Assembly (NCBI GenBank): GCA_964629615.1
Contig: CAZVUD010000039.1
Coordinates: 1 to 14,600, forward strand
Origin: SVTX01 sp964629615
GTDB taxonomy: Bacteria > Bacillota > Clostridia > Oscillospirales > CAG-272
Reading direction: 5' to 3'
DNA: 14,600 nt
Shown: positions 14,362 through 14,600 of the stretch, in pieces
Layout of the letters: every line of letters starts with the position of its first letter
Numbering within the stretch: the stretch's first letter is position 1
Position numbers and translations under genes: made by a program
Notes under the pieces: model-generated
Seen by the model: the letters and a program-made list of their open reading frames with translations, nothing else
What the model was told of the DNA's origin: nothing
The model's database searches: none

Positions 14362-14390
14362 ATTATAACATACATATAGTTAAATTTCAA
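14362..14390 (-). promoter_or_regulatory. Promoter of the membrane/M48 operon
   Basis: On the minus strand TTGAAA (complement of 14385-14390), 17 bases, TATAAT (complement of 14362-14367), with a TG one base upstream of the -10. It is the only strong minus-strand promoter upstream of this leftward gene series. Confidence 0.85.
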
Positions 14391-14462
14391 TAGCAAAATC
14401 AAAACTTTGCCTATTGCACAGCTTAATGCAGATCATATTACGATTTATTTTCAAAAAAGGTA

Positions 14463-14490
14463 TTGACAAAATTCAAAATTATGGTATAAT
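14463..14490 (+). promoter_or_regulatory. Promoter of tRNA-Ser
   Basis: Perfect TTGACA (14463-14468) and TATAAT (14485-14490), 16-base spacer, about 60 bases before the mature tRNA. Confidence 0.9.
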
Positions 14491-14523
14491 AGATAGGTAA
14501 GCTCATTTAAACGGTTGGCTTAC

Positions 14524-14539
14524 ACAGACAATTGTCTGT
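14524..14539 (+). repeat. 16-bp perfect palindrome in the tRNA-Ser leader
   Basis: ACAGACAATTGTCTGT is its own reverse complement. It sits between the promoter and the tRNA, where it could form a 6-bp hairpin in the precursor or be bound by a dimeric protein. Confidence 0.6.
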
Positions 14540-14549
14540 TTGATACTTT

Positions 14550-14600
14550 GGAGAAGTACTCAAGAGGCCGAAGAGGCGCCCCTGCTAAGGGTGTAGGTCG
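14550..14600 (+). tRNA. tRNA-Ser(GCT), cut by the window end
   Basis: The 5' two-thirds of a class II tRNA: acceptor GGAGAAG (14550-14556), a D arm beginning TACTCAAGAGGCCGAAGAG, and anticodon stem CGCCC/GGGTG around loop CTGCTAA with anticodon GCT at 14584-14586 (reads AGC/AGU). The variable arm begins at the right edge; the rest lies outside. Confidence 0.93.

Overview
The window looks like a chromosomal segment of a Gram-positive gut Clostridia, most likely a Ruminococcus-like member of the Oscillospiraceae. The basis is moderate GC content, near-consensus TTGACA/TATAAT promoters, AGGAG-type ribosome binding sites, a lepA-hemW pair, a DUF1292 gene, and a secreted protein ending in a type I dockerin (the cellulosomal docking module typical of Ruminococcus and cellulolytic clostridia). 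No phage, plasmid, transposase or CRISPR signature was seen.

Layout. At 1-35 a strong promoter fires leftward out of the window. A DUF421 membrane protein (175-861, +) converges on and overlaps an endonuclease III gene (853-1500, -). Upstream of nth on the same strand is a secreted transglutaminase-like/dockerin protein (1566-2921, -). From 2922 to 3368 lies a 447-base gene-free stretch holding a minus-strand terminator, a cluster of three hairpins, and a GC-rich block that may be a structured RNA. Then come DUF1292 (3369-3659, -) with its own promoter, and hemW (3742-4902, -) overlapping lepA (4892-6712, -). Divergent from lepA is a Gfo/Idh/MocA oxidoreductase (6970-8016, +) between a clean promoter and a clean terminator.

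The middle section holds a 29-residue cysteine-ended membrane miniprotein (8085-8174, -), a tRNA-Arg(CCG) gene (8335-8411, +), a TM2-like small membrane protein (8520-8753, +), a 25-bp perfect hairpin (8779-8832), and a DegV lipid-binding protein (8960-9829, +). DegV shares a bidirectional terminator with a MATE transporter (9870-11210, -).

The right third is a minus-strand series reading leftward from a promoter at 14362-14390: a four-helix membrane ORF (13794-14324), an M48 peptidase ORF (12295-13851), an unrecognised 132-aa protein (11894-12292), a cytidylate kinase-like protein (11207-11827) and MATE. Several of these are coupled by ATGA overlaps. The membrane ORF and the M48 ORF read like two halves of one membrane-anchored metalloprotease split by a one-base frameshift in a C4 run; this is the most notable observation. 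The window ends inside a tRNA-Ser(GCT) gene on the plus strand with its own consensus promoter.

Most genes are ordinary housekeeping or accessory functions. The points worth a second look are the apparent frameshift in the M48 gene, the cysteine-ended miniprotein, the dockerin protein with its odd 5' end, and the structured intergenic region upstream of it.
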